Source: CBFGWV01 sp965652545 (GTDB lineage Bacteria > Pseudomonadota > Gammaproteobacteria > Competibacterales > Competibacteraceae). Taken from it: a DNA stretch of 10,154 nt. The stretch spans positions 1 to 10,154 of the forward strand of contig CBFGWV010000175.1 of the NCBI GenBank assembly GCA_965652545.1, in the 5' to 3' direction. Under the pieces are notes generated by a model. That model made no database searches and was not told the origin of the DNA. It saw nothing but the letters and a program-made list of their open reading frames with translations. Position numbers and translations under genes: made by a program. Positions within the stretch are counted from its first letter, which is position 1. Each line of letters begins with the position of its first letter. Shown here piece by piece: positions 1 to 7,402 of this stretch.

Positions 1-461
1 CCGCCGGCACCCACCAGGCGGTGCTGCTGCCGGCGGGCGAGACGGTGCTGACCTTGCACGGCCTGGGCGTCGATGCCTTGTACGGTCATCTGAACCTGGA
101 CAGCGTGGCGGCGATACCGCTGGCGGACGGCGAGGGGCCGGAACATCTGCTGCCCCCCGGCGGGCGTCAGCTGTACACATTCACCATGCCCCACAGCGGG
201 CCGATCGGCATCGGCCTGCGCGCCTCCCGCGACGACACTGACAGCGTGCTGTACGACAGCCAGGGGCGGGAACTCAGCCGCGGCGTGGTGCACATGCCGA
301 CCCTGGATCCGGGCGACTACGCCCTGGTGATTAACGTCGCCGCGGCGGGCGAACCGGTGACGGTGCAACCGGTGCTGGTGGGCCTCGTCCCGCCCGCCGA
401 CGGCCCGCCCGAGACCGTCATCCGTGACTACCTGCGTCAGGCCGGACTGGTGACCGAGTGA
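1..461 (+). CDS. C-terminal part of an unrecognised beta-rich, probably exported protein (5' truncated by window edge)
   Basis: The frame is open from base 3 to a TGA at 459-461, giving about 152 C-terminal residues; the start lies upstream of the window. I do not recognise the family with confidence. The sequence alternates short hydrophobic strands with turns (for example YTFTMPHSGPIGIGL, LDPGDYALVINV), and the pattern 'x-Y-x-F-x-x-P..G...I.L.......L.D..G.......L.PGDY.L.I' resembles the beta-sandwich PPC-like (pre-peptidase C-terminal) domains of secreted proteins. It ends with a short predicted helix (TVIRDYLRQAGLV). No cysteine and no membrane segment is visible in this part. Codon use is strongly GC3-biased, as in the macroglobulin and PBP1C genes downstream, so it may belong to the same envelope locus, separated from them by the toxin-antitoxin pair. 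That link is inference. The stop overlaps an ATG (TGATG at 459-463) in the frame of the next gene. Confidence 0.75.
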   Translation, partial: AGTHQAVLLPAGETVLTLHGLGVDALYGHLNLDSVAAIPLADGEGPEHLLPPGGRQLYTFTMPHSGPIGIGLRASRDDTDSVLYDSQGRELSRGVVHMPTLDPGDYALVINVAAAGEPVTVQPVLVGLVPPADGPPETVIRDYLRQAGLVTE

Positions 462-479
462 TGGCACGACGAACGTTTG

Positions 480-508
480 TTGCGAGCGTCTCACACGGGC
501 GTGATAAT
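480..508 (+). promoter_or_regulatory. Putative sigma70-type promoter of the toxin-antitoxin operon
   Basis: A -35-like TTGCGA (480-485; 4 of 6 matches to TTGACA) is separated by 17 nt from a -10-like GATAAT (503-508; 5 of 6 matches to TATAAT). Transcription would start near 514-516, leaving a leader of about 30 nt before the ATG at 545, with a strong Shine-Dalgarno inside it. The position just after the upstream stop codon suits an independently expressed cassette. Inferred from motif match only. Confidence 0.5.
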
Positions 509-514
509 CGTCTC
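487..514 (+). promoter_or_regulatory. Possible autoregulatory operator around the -10 element
   Basis: Two direct copies of CGTCTC (487-492 and 509-514) lie 22 nt apart, about two helical turns, on either side of the -10. Between them is a perfect short palindrome, CACG-GG-CGTG (494-503), touching the -10. Antitoxins usually repress their own operon by binding repeats in the promoter, and the first gene has a helix-turn-helix-like segment. The repeats are short, so chance is a real alternative. Confidence 0.25.
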
Positions 515-534
515 CCGTTGATAGACAATTTTAC

Positions 535-539
535 GGAGG
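535..539 (+). promoter_or_regulatory. Shine-Dalgarno GGAGG that fixes the start of the DUF433 gene
   Basis: GGAGG sits 5 nt upstream of the ATG at 545. It favours this start over the in-frame GTG/ATG pair at 458-463, which overlaps the upstream stop codon and would place the promoter inside the coding sequence. Confidence 0.75.
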
Positions 540-544
540 CACCG

Positions 545-1159
545 ATGCGTACTGGCAATGACGAACTCTGGTCCCCGAGCGAAGCGGCGGTCGTCGTCGG
601 CATGTCGCTGAAGTCCGTCTACAAGAGCGCGGCGGAGCGGCTGCCGAAGACCATGCTGGTTCGCCGCGGCAACAAACTGTTTCTCACCCGCAGCGGCCTG
701 GTCTGTTTGCGAGTCGACCGCGAGATACCCAAGTCGGTGCCGGTCAATGTCCGCAACGATTTGTACCGCCAGATACGCCACCTTTCTGGCGATCGGGCGG
801 AATACGGGGTGGGCGTCTTTCGCTATGTGATCGATACGGAATCCGCTCGCGAGGCTGTCGATACGGCTGTCGACGCCTATCGGCAAGCCATGTCGATGAT
901 CGTCGAACACCCGGACATCCAGGGTGGAGCGGCGACCGTTCGCGGCACACGCATCCTCGCCCATCAGGTCGCGGACCTGTTGGCACAGGGCGTCAGCGAA
1001 GCGGAGCTCATCGAGGACTACCCACGCCTGAGCCCAGAGGCAATCGAGGCGTGCCGCATCTTCGCTCGTTCCCACCCGCGGCGCGGGCGACCCCGGAAGC
1101 CGGGCTGGCAATTGAAACCAGCACCCGCCGATCCCGCGACCGCCCGACCGAGTCGATAA
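545..1159 (+). CDS. DUF433-domain antitoxin-like protein with N-terminal helix-turn-helix-like segment
   Basis: The product has 204 aa. Residues about 9-50 (starting W9-S-P-S-E-A-A) look like a MerR/excisionase-type helix-turn-helix followed by a short wing (VRRGNKLFLTRSG), so DNA binding is likely. A linker of mixed helix and strand follows (about 51-117). Residues about 118-175 match DUF433: I-V-E-H-P-D-I-Q-G-G, then R133-G-T-R-I, then D158-Y-P-R-L-S and E-A-I-E-A. DUF433 proteins typically pair with DUF5615 PIN-like proteins as VapBC-like toxin-antitoxin systems, and one begins 2 nt downstream here. The tail is basic and proline-rich and contains RGRPRKP (R180-P186), which fits the AT-hook core. 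Expected role: neutralise the partner and repress the shared promoter. Function is inferred from family and context. An alternative start at 461 would add 28 residues, but it lacks a good ribosome binding site. The base composition looks less GC-biased than in neighbouring genes, which suits a transferred module. Confidence 0.85.
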   Translation: MRTGNDELWSPSEAAVVVGMSLKSVYKSAAERLPKTMLVRRGNKLFLTRSGLVCLRVDREIPKSVPVNVRNDLYRQIRHLSGDRAEYGVGVFRYVIDTESAREAVDTAVDAYRQAMSMIVEHPDIQGGAATVRGTRILAHQVADLLAQGVSEAELIEDYPRLSPEAIEACRIFARSHPRRGRPRKPGWQLKPAPADPATARPSR

Positions 1160-1161
1160 CG

Positions 1162-1539
1162 ATGCACCCCCGCTTCCTGGTCGACGAAAACCTCTCCGTC
1201 GCGTTGCCAACGGTGGCACAGGAGCGCGGTTACGAAGCCAGCCATATCAATCATCGCGGCCTTCGGTGCTGGAAGGACTGGGACATCCTGGCTGTGATCG
1301 AGCGTGAAGACTGGGTGTTGGTGACCAACAACGCCATTGAGTTTCGAGGACGGTTCCGCAATCAAGCGATCCATCCTGGCGTCATTTTTCTATTGCCCTG
1401 CGTTGCTCGAGCGACACAGCTCGAACTGTTCTCAGCCGCGCTGGATGAGGTCGACCGTGACGCCGATCTCGTCAACACGGCATTGGACGTAGCGCTGGAA
1501 AACCACACCCCCGTGGTCCGGCGCTATCCCCTGCCATGA
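1162..1539 (+). CDS. DUF5615 PIN-like protein, probable toxin of the DUF433/DUF5615 pair
   Basis: The product has 125 aa, a usual length for the family. It opens with F-L-V-D8-E9-N-L-S, the first acidic cluster of DUF5615/PIN-like proteins. It continues with the G-Y-E-A-S-H-I-N strand, then W37-K-D39-W-D41-I-L (second acidic cluster), and W-V-L-V-T-N-N-A-I-E60-F. The more usual form of the last motif is T-N-D-x-D-F, so one acidic position is Asn (N57) and the other is Glu (E60). PIN-domain proteins cut RNA with metal ions held by such acidic residues; whether this one is active is not provable from sequence. The ATG follows the DUF433 stop by 2 nt and has no clear Shine-Dalgarno, so translation is probably coupled to the antitoxin gene. 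In-frame starts upstream of 1162 would lie inside the DUF433 gene and add no recognisable domain. No terminator is obvious after the stop. Confidence 0.85.
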   Translation: MHPRFLVDENLSVALPTVAQERGYEASHINHRGLRCWKDWDILAVIEREDWVLVTNNAIEFRGRFRNQAIHPGVIFLLPCVARATQLELFSAALDEVDRDADLVNTALDVALENHTPVVRRYPLP

Positions 1540-1597
1540 GCAGCCCACGCATCCATTGCCCGCCTGCCCTCCAACAGGCCGTACCGGTGACAGACTG

Positions 1598-4500
1598 ATG
1601 AGATACCACTTCGCCAAGTCCCTGGCACTGATTGCACTGGTATTGGGCCTGCCCCTGGCTACGTATGCCCAAGACACCGTATCGGCCCCGGTCGTCCAGC
1701 CGGCGGCGGGCAATCAGCTCATCCCCGAGCGCTTCCTGCGCCGTTGGGACCCAGTGACGGTGTTCTTCAGCGAGGACACCGGGCCGCAGGCACCCGGCCC
1801 GGAGGATGCACCGGAGCGCTACCTGCGCATCACACCGGCGCACCCGGGTGCCTACACCTGGATCAACGCGCGCACGCTGATGTTCCAGCCGGCGGACCCG
1901 TGGCCGGCGCTGGCGCGCTTTCGCTTCGAGCACGGGGGTGAGGCGACCACACTGGCGACCTTGATGCACTCGCCGATCGCCAGCGAACCGGCCGACGGCG
2001 CGGACGATCTGGACCCGGTAGCGCAGATCCACCTGCGCTTTGCCGACCCGCTGGCGGCGGAGGCGCTGGCGCGGATGATCAGCATTGCGGTACGGCCCTT
2101 GCCCGGCGTCGAGGACTCGCCCGCGCAGACCCGCTGGCTGGGCGCTGAGGATTTCGCCGTCAAGGCCCTGGACCGGCATGGCCTGGACGACCCAGCCGAT
2201 TACCTGGTCAGCCTGCATGAGCCCATCGCCGCCGGCATGCGGGCGGAGCTTCGCCTGCGCTTGGCGCTGGACGATGCGCCGGACCAGGCGTTCCAGACCA
2301 TCGGTTTTGCCACCGCCGCACCGTTTCGCATCGAGTCCGTCGGCTGTGGCGGCCAGAGCTATCCAATCACCCCGCAAGGGGTCGTCTACAGCCGCGAAAA
2401 CGCGCTGGCCTGCGACCCGGAGGACCGTCGCGTGCAGCTGGCGTTCTCTGCCGAGATGGCGCCGCTCTCGCCCATCGAGGTGCGCAATCTGCTGCGTATC
2501 ACCCCGGCGGTGGATGCGCTGGAGATCCAGCAGGATGGGCGCACGCTGTTGGTGGGCGGCCGCTTCCACGCCGATACGGTGTACGAGCTGACCCTGCGCC
2601 CACAACCGATCCGCGACCGCCAGGAGCGGCTGCTGGACCTGCGCGCGCCCAGCACGCTGTCGGTGTATTTCCCACCGCAGGCTGCATTCCTGGACGTGCC
2701 GCACAGCCATGGCATCGTCGAACGCTACGGCCCGCAGATGCTGCCGCTGTCCGGTCGCGGCGACGAGCGGGTGGATGTACGCATCCACGCCATCGACCCG
2801 CTGGACCGCTCGTTCTGGCCGTTTCCAGACGAGCCGATCGTCATCGACGAGGATCAACGCCCACCCGGCCCCGGCGAAACACCCGCGCCGTTCGCGGCGG
2901 GCGACCGGTCGATCGACGCCAACGCGCTGGCGCTGCAGATTCGCGCCCTGGGCTCGCCCGCGGTGTCGGACATCGTCGACCTGCCGCTGGACCGCAAGGG
3001 GCCGGCGGCGCGCTTCGGGCTGGACTTGCGCGATTACCTCGCCAGCATCAGCGGTGCGCAGCAGCCGGGGACGTACCTCATCGGCGTGCGCCGGCTCGAT
3101 GGCGGCAGCGAGCGCACCTGGGTGCGCGTGCAGGCCACCGACCTCAGTCTCAGCGCCATCGAGGAAGAGGCCGCGGTCACCTTCGCGGTCACCTCGCTGC
3201 GCGAGGCCACGCCGGTCGGCGGAGCCCGCATCCTGCTCGAAGGCTTCCACAACCGCCAATGGACGGAACTGGCCACCGGCGTGACCGACAGCGGCGGCCT
3301 GTTCCGCTGGCAGCCGCCATTGCGTCGCTGGGACAACAGCGCCCTGGTGCGCATCCGCGTGGACTACCGCGGCGACCATTTGGTGATGGACGCCAACCAG
3401 GCGTTGGAACATTACCAGGACAACCTGTGGCGGAGCGACGGGGAAACCTGGCTGCAATGGACGTTCAGCGCCCCCGCCAGCCGCATACCCGACCCGCAGT
3501 ACCGCTGCCATCTGTTCACCGAACGCCCGCTGTACCGGCCGGAGGAGAACGTCCATGTGCGCGGCTACCTGCGCCGCCACGAGCACGGCCGCTACCAGAT
3601 CGTCTCGCCGCCGGCGGACTTGATCGTCAGCGGGCCGAACGGCCTGAACTGGCGCTACCCGATCACCTGGATGCCCAGCGGCGGCTTCTATCACCTGTTC
3701 GATGAGGGCGAACTGCCCACCGGCACCTACGACACCCGGGTGGAGCTGCGCCTGGCCGACAAGCGCGTCCTGCCCTGCGGGCAGGTGAGCTTCAAGAAAG
3801 AGGCCTACCGCATCCCCCGCTTCGAGGTGCGCCTGCACGGCCCGGACGTGGTGCCGCTGGACCGACCGTTCGAGGTGTCGCTGACCGCCGGTTACTACGC
3901 CGGCGGACCGGTGCAGGCGCGCCCGCTGCACTGGCGGGTGACCCAGTTCCCCTACACCTGGACACCGAAAGCGCGCGAGGGCTTCGTCTACTCATCGGAC
4001 GGGCGCTTCTCCGGCCGCGAGGCGTTCGAGGCCTCGCCGGTGCAGGCGGTACAAGGCGACACCGATGACAACGGCGGCGCCCGCCTGACACTGGACCCGA
4101 CGATCGAAACCACCGCCCAGCCGCGCAGTTATGTGATCGAGGCCACCGTCACCGGCGCGGACGACCAGACCGTCACCGCCACCAAGCGAGTCCACGCACT
4201 GCCGCCGCTGGCCTTGGGGCTGAAGACGCCGCGCTATGTCGAACGCCCCGGGACGATCGCACCGGAGCTCATCGTCGTCGGCCCCGAGGGCGAGCTCATC
4301 GCCGGCCAGACGGTGCAGCTGCGGCTGCGCAAACGCCTGTGGCATGCGCACCTGCAAGCCACCGACTTCACCCGCGGCGAGCCCAAGTACGTCACCGAGG
4401 TGGTCGATGAGACCGTGTTGGAGCAGACCTTGACCAGCACCGAGGCCGCGCTGACGACGACGCTGCCGGTGCCGACCAGCGGGGTGTACATCCTCGAGTT

Positions 4501-7396
4501 GGAAACCCAGGACCGGCTGGGCCGGGCGCAGACCGTGGCGGTGGACTTCTTCGTCGGCGGCAACGAGCCGGTGACCTGGTCCAAGCCGCCGGCAAAGGTG
4601 TTCACCGTCACCACCGACAAACCCGACTATGCCGCCGGGGAGACCGCGCGCTTCATCCTGCAAAGCCCCTTCCAGCAGGCCCGGGCGCTGGCCATCGTCG
4701 AAACCCCGCAGGGCTTCCGCTATCAGTGGGTGAACGTCGAGGGCGGCAGCGCGGTGTTCGAGTGGCCCATCGATGCCAGCCACCTGCCCAAGTTGCCGGT
4801 GCACTTCCTGCTGATGCGCGGACGCATCGGCGATGCCCAGCCAGCCGGCACGCTGGACCTGGGCAAGCCGACCACGCTGGCGGCCACCGCCTGGGTGGAG
4901 GTACGGCCGGAAGCCAACCATATCGAGGTCACGCTGGAGCACGCGGACAAGGCCCAGCCGGGCGATACCGTGCCGATGACCATCCGCCTGGCCGACAACC
5001 GCGGGCAACCATTGGCCGGCGAGGTCACCCTGTGGCTGGTCGATCAGGCGGTGCTGGCGCTGGCCAAGGAACAACGCCTGGAGCCGCTGCCGGACCTGAT
5101 CGTCCATCGCGATTCGCTGATGCGCCTGCGTGATACGCGCAACCTGAGCGTCGGCTTTCTGCCCTTTGAGGAGGCCCCCGGTGGCGACGGCGAGGCCGAA
5201 CGCGGCGGCGATGTGCTGGACAACACCACCGTGCGGCGCAACTTCCAGACCGTGCCCTACTACAACCCGGCCATCGTCGTGGACGCCAGCGGTACGGCGA
5301 CGGTGAACATCGCCCTGCCGGACAACCTCACGGTGTTCAAGATCCGCGCCAAGGCCACCAGCGGGACCGACCGTTTCGGCGTGGCGCGCAGCCAGATCGC
5401 CGTACGCCTGCCGGTGATCGTGCAGCCGGCGCTGCCACGCTTCGTCCGCCCGGGCGACCGTTTCATCGCCTCGGCCATCGGCCGCATCGTGGAGGGCGGC
5501 GACGGCCCCGGACGGGCGCAGCTGCGCATGGACGGGCTGATTTTGGAGGACGATGAGATCCGTGACTTCACCTGGCAGGGCAGCCAACCGCTGCGGCTGG
5601 ATGCCCAGGTCAGCGTACCTACCCCGCCGTACGACGCGGACGGCCGCCTGACGCGAACCTCGGTCAGCGTCACCGTCGGCGTGGAGCGCCTGAGCGACCA
5701 AGCCCGCGATGCCTTTGCCGTAAGCCTGCCGCTGCTGCCCGACCGGAGCCCGGTCGTCCGCCAGCGGGTCGACCACTTGGACGGCACCACCCCCGTGACC
5801 CTGCCGGCGCTGGACGAAGCGGTCCGGCCGGGCACCTTGCGGCGCATGCTGTGGGTATCCGACCAGCCGGCGTTGATCGAAATGGCCGCCGGCCTCAACC
5901 GGCTGATGGCCTTGCCTTATGACTGCACCGAACAGCGCATCAGCCGGGCACGGGCGCTGATCGCCACGCGCCGTTTCCAGGCATTGACGGGTGACCCGGG
6001 CGAGACCGTATCCGGCCAGCCGGTGGAGGATACCCTGGCCTGGATCGGCGAGGCCGTGGACGGGCACGGGCTGGTGGCCTACTGGCCCGGCGGGCGGGGC
6101 TATGTGTCGCTGACGGCGTGGACGCTGCGCTTCCTGACCGAAGCGGAACGCGCCGGCCACCGCTTGGACCCGGCGCTGGTCGCGCAGTTGAAACAGAGCC
6201 TGCAACAGGCGCTGCGCTCCGACTACACCCGCTTCATCGACGGCGAGGCCTACGCCGAGCGCGTCATGGCCCTGGCGGCCCTGGCCGCCGCCGGCAGCCT
6301 CGACGGCGGCTATGCGGCCGAGCTCGCCCGCCGCGCCGACACCTTGGACGCCGAGGGCATCGCCCTGGTGCTAGAGGCCTTGTACGGCAACACGCCCGGG
6401 CAGGCGGGGACGGTGGACGCACTCCTCGACCGGCTGTGGCAATCCCTGGTGTTCCGCCTCCAGGATGGGCAGGAGATGTACGCTGGCCTACAACGGCCGC
6501 AGACCCTGCGCAACCCATTGATCCTGCCCAGTGAAAGCCGCACGGTGGCCCAGGCGCTGGGCACCTTGAGCGTGGTCGACCGCGACGCGGCACGCACCCA
6601 GGTGCTGGCTGATGCGCTGGTGCGACTGGGGCGGGGCGACGGCTGGGGCAACTCGAACGCCGACGCCGCCGCGCTGCTGGCGCTGGCGGGGTTCCTGCAC
6701 ACCGCGGAGGGCGGTGGCCCGGTGCGCCATGCGGTGACCGTCGCCAGCGGGGAGGACACCCGGGTGCTGACCCTCGGCCGCGACGCCCGCATCGCACGCT
6801 GGGTAGGGCTGGGCGCCGAGGCGGTCGCGCTGAGCGCAGACAGCGACGACGACGCACCGTTGATCGTGCGCAGCGAAACCCGCTACCTGCCCGCCGCCGA
6901 TGGCAGCCGTGTGCGGTCGGCGTCACGCGGTTTCGTCGTCAATCGTCACTGGCAGCACCGGGTGAATGCCGATGCACCGTGGGTGCGCGTGCACATGGAA
7001 GCACCCGGACAGGCCTTGCAGGTGCCGGTCGGTGCGGTCATCGAGGAGCATGTGCAGGTAATCACCGGCGAGGACCGCACCCATGTGGCCATCACCGTTC
7101 CGCTGGCCGCCGGGTTGGAGCCCTTGAACCCCAACCTCGCCACCGCCCCGCCGGATGCCGCGCCCAGTGGGCAGATCACCCTCGCTCCGTCCTATGCCCG
7201 CTACCAGGACGACCAAGTGGCATTCTTCTATGACGAGTTGCCGAAGGGGACATACGACTTTTTCTTCCGCACCCGGGCCACGGTGGCCGGCGAGTACATC
7301 CAGCCGGCAGCCGAGGCGGCGCAGATGTACCACCTGGCGGTGAACGGCAACTCGCACGGCGCGCGGGTGATCGTGACCCCGGCCGCGGCGCCGTAG
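1598..7396 (+). CDS. Bacterial alpha-2-macroglobulin family protein (periplasmic protease trap, YfhM/MagD-like)
   Basis: The product has 1932 aa, longer than E. coli YfhM (about 1650 aa). Residues 1-24 form a Sec signal peptide (basic n-region, hydrophobic core, then T-Y-A before Q25-D). No cysteine is present, so it is probably soluble in the periplasm rather than a lipoprotein. Macroglobulin-type beta domains follow. The MG2 signature F640-T-E-R-P-L-Y-R-P is clear. L-V-D1149-Q-A-V-L-A-L precedes a Gly/Asp/Glu-rich bait-like stretch (about 1175-1218). P1220-Y-Y-N-P then opens the A2M core (PF00207). The thioester motif is intact: C1443-T-E-Q1446 in Y-D-C-T-E-Q-R-I-S, followed by a helical thioester domain (GLVAYWPGG, YVSLTAWTLRFL). 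The C-terminus has the GEY...A..MYH pattern of the receptor-binding-like domain. The other four cysteines fall in two likely disulfide pairs (C250/C272 and C637/C727). A GGTGA at 1586-1590 lies 7 nt before the ATG and supports this start over TTG 1556. Family knowledge: cleavage in the bait exposes the thioester, which cross-links the attacking protease. The adjacent PBP1C gene is the usual partner. Confidence 0.93.
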   Translation: MRYHFAKSLALIALVLGLPLATYAQDTVSAPVVQPAAGNQLIPERFLRRWDPVTVFFSEDTGPQAPGPEDAPERYLRITPAHPGAYTWINARTLMFQPADPWPALARFRFEHGGEATTLATLMHSPIASEPADGADDLDPVAQIHLRFADPLAAEALARMISIAVRPLPGVEDSPAQTRWLGAEDFAVKALDRHGLDDPADYLVSLHEPIAAGMRAELRLRLALDDAPDQAFQTIGFATAAPFRIESVGCGGQSYPITPQGVVYSRENALACDPEDRRVQLAFSAEMAPLSPIEVRNLLRITPAVDALEIQQDGRTLLVGGRFHADTVYELTLRPQPIRDRQERLLDLRAPSTLSVYFPPQAAFLDVPHSHGIVERYGPQMLPLSGRGDERVDVRIHAIDPLDRSFWPFPDEPIVIDEDQRPPGPGETPAPFAAGDRSIDANALALQIRALGSPAVSDIVDLPLDRKGPAARFGLDLRDYLASISGAQQPGTYLIGVRRLDGGSERTWVRVQATDLSLSAIEEEAAVTFAVTSLREATPVGGARILLEGFHNRQWTELATGVTDSGGLFRWQPPLRRWDNSALVRIRVDYRGDHLVMDANQALEHYQDNLWRSDGETWLQWTFSAPASRIPDPQYRCHLFTERPLYRPEENVHVRGYLRRHEHGRYQIVSPPADLIVSGPNGLNWRYPITWMPSGGFYHLFDEGELPTGTYDTRVELRLADKRVLPCGQVSFKKEAYRIPRFEVRLHGPDVVPLDRPFEVSLTAGYYAGGPVQARPLHWRVTQFPYTWTPKAREGFVYSSDGRFSGREAFEASPVQAVQGDTDDNGGARLTLDPTIETTAQPRSYVIEATVTGADDQTVTATKRVHALPPLALGLKTPRYVERPGTIAPELIVVGPEGELIAGQTVQLRLRKRLWHAHLQATDFTRGEPKYVTEVVDETVLEQTLTSTEAALTTTLPVPTSGVYILELETQDRLGRAQTVAVDFFVGGNEPVTWSKPPAKVFTVTTDKPDYAAGETARFILQSPFQQARALAIVETPQGFRYQWVNVEGGSAVFEWPIDASHLPKLPVHFLLMRGRIGDAQPAGTLDLGKPTTLAATAWVEVRPEANHIEVTLEHADKAQPGDTVPMTIRLADNRGQPLAGEVTLWLVDQAVLALAKEQRLEPLPDLIVHRDSLMRLRDTRNLSVGFLPFEEAPGGDGEAERGGDVLDNTTVRRNFQTVPYYNPAIVVDASGTATVNIALPDNLTVFKIRAKATSGTDRFGVARSQIAVRLPVIVQPALPRFVRPGDRFIASAIGRIVEGGDGPGRAQLRMDGLILEDDEIRDFTWQGSQPLRLDAQVSVPTPPYDADGRLTRTSVSVTVGVERLSDQARDAFAVSLPLLPDRSPVVRQRVDHLDGTTPVTLPALDEAVRPGTLRRMLWVSDQPALIEMAAGLNRLMALPYDCTEQRISRARALIATRRFQALTGDPGETVSGQPVEDTLAWIGEAVDGHGLVAYWPGGRGYVSLTAWTLRFLTEAERAGHRLDPALVAQLKQSLQQALRSDYTRFIDGEAYAERVMALAALAAAGSLDGGYAAELARRADTLDAEGIALVLEALYGNTPGQAGTVDALLDRLWQSLVFRLQDGQEMYAGLQRPQTLRNPLILPSESRTVAQALGTLSVVDRDAARTQVLADALVRLGRGDGWGNSNADAAALLALAGFLHTAEGGGPVRHAVTVASGEDTRVLTLGRDARIARWVGLGAEAVALSADSDDDAPLIVRSETRYLPAADGSRVRSASRGFVVNRHWQHRVNADAPWVRVHMEAPGQALQVPVGAVIEEHVQVITGEDRTHVAITVPLAAGLEPLNPNLATAPPDAAPSGQITLAPSYARYQDDQVAFFYDELPKGTYDFFFRTRATVAGEYIQPAAEAAQMYHLAVNGNSHGARVIVTPAAAP

Positions 7397-7402
7397 ACCG
7401 GC

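Noticed and set aside
458..544. Upstream start (GTG 458 or ATG 461) for the DUF433 gene, overlapping the previous stop
   Set aside because: GGAGG at 535-539 and a promoter at 480-508 point to ATG 545; the added residues show no conserved feature. Coupled translation from 461 is not fully excluded.
1556..1597. TTG start for the macroglobulin gene
   Set aside because: It would put 14 unrelated residues before a normal Sec signal peptide; ATG 1598 has a GGTGA at proper spacing.
1540..1597. Promoter or terminator between the toxin gene and the macroglobulin gene
   Set aside because: No convincing -35/-10 pair and no stem plus T-run in these 58 nt; only the ribosome binding site is supported.
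1472..3931. Long antisense open frame (819 codons) opposite the macroglobulin gene
   Set aside because: It is a mirror of the GC3-rich sense gene: composition is dominated by Arg, Gln, Ala, His and Val with no domain, signal or motif, and the sense frame has clear family motifs.
3992..6205. Long antisense open frame (737 codons) opposite the macroglobulin gene
   Set aside because: Same cause; it covers the antisense of the MG and A2M core motifs and shows no recognisable protein features.
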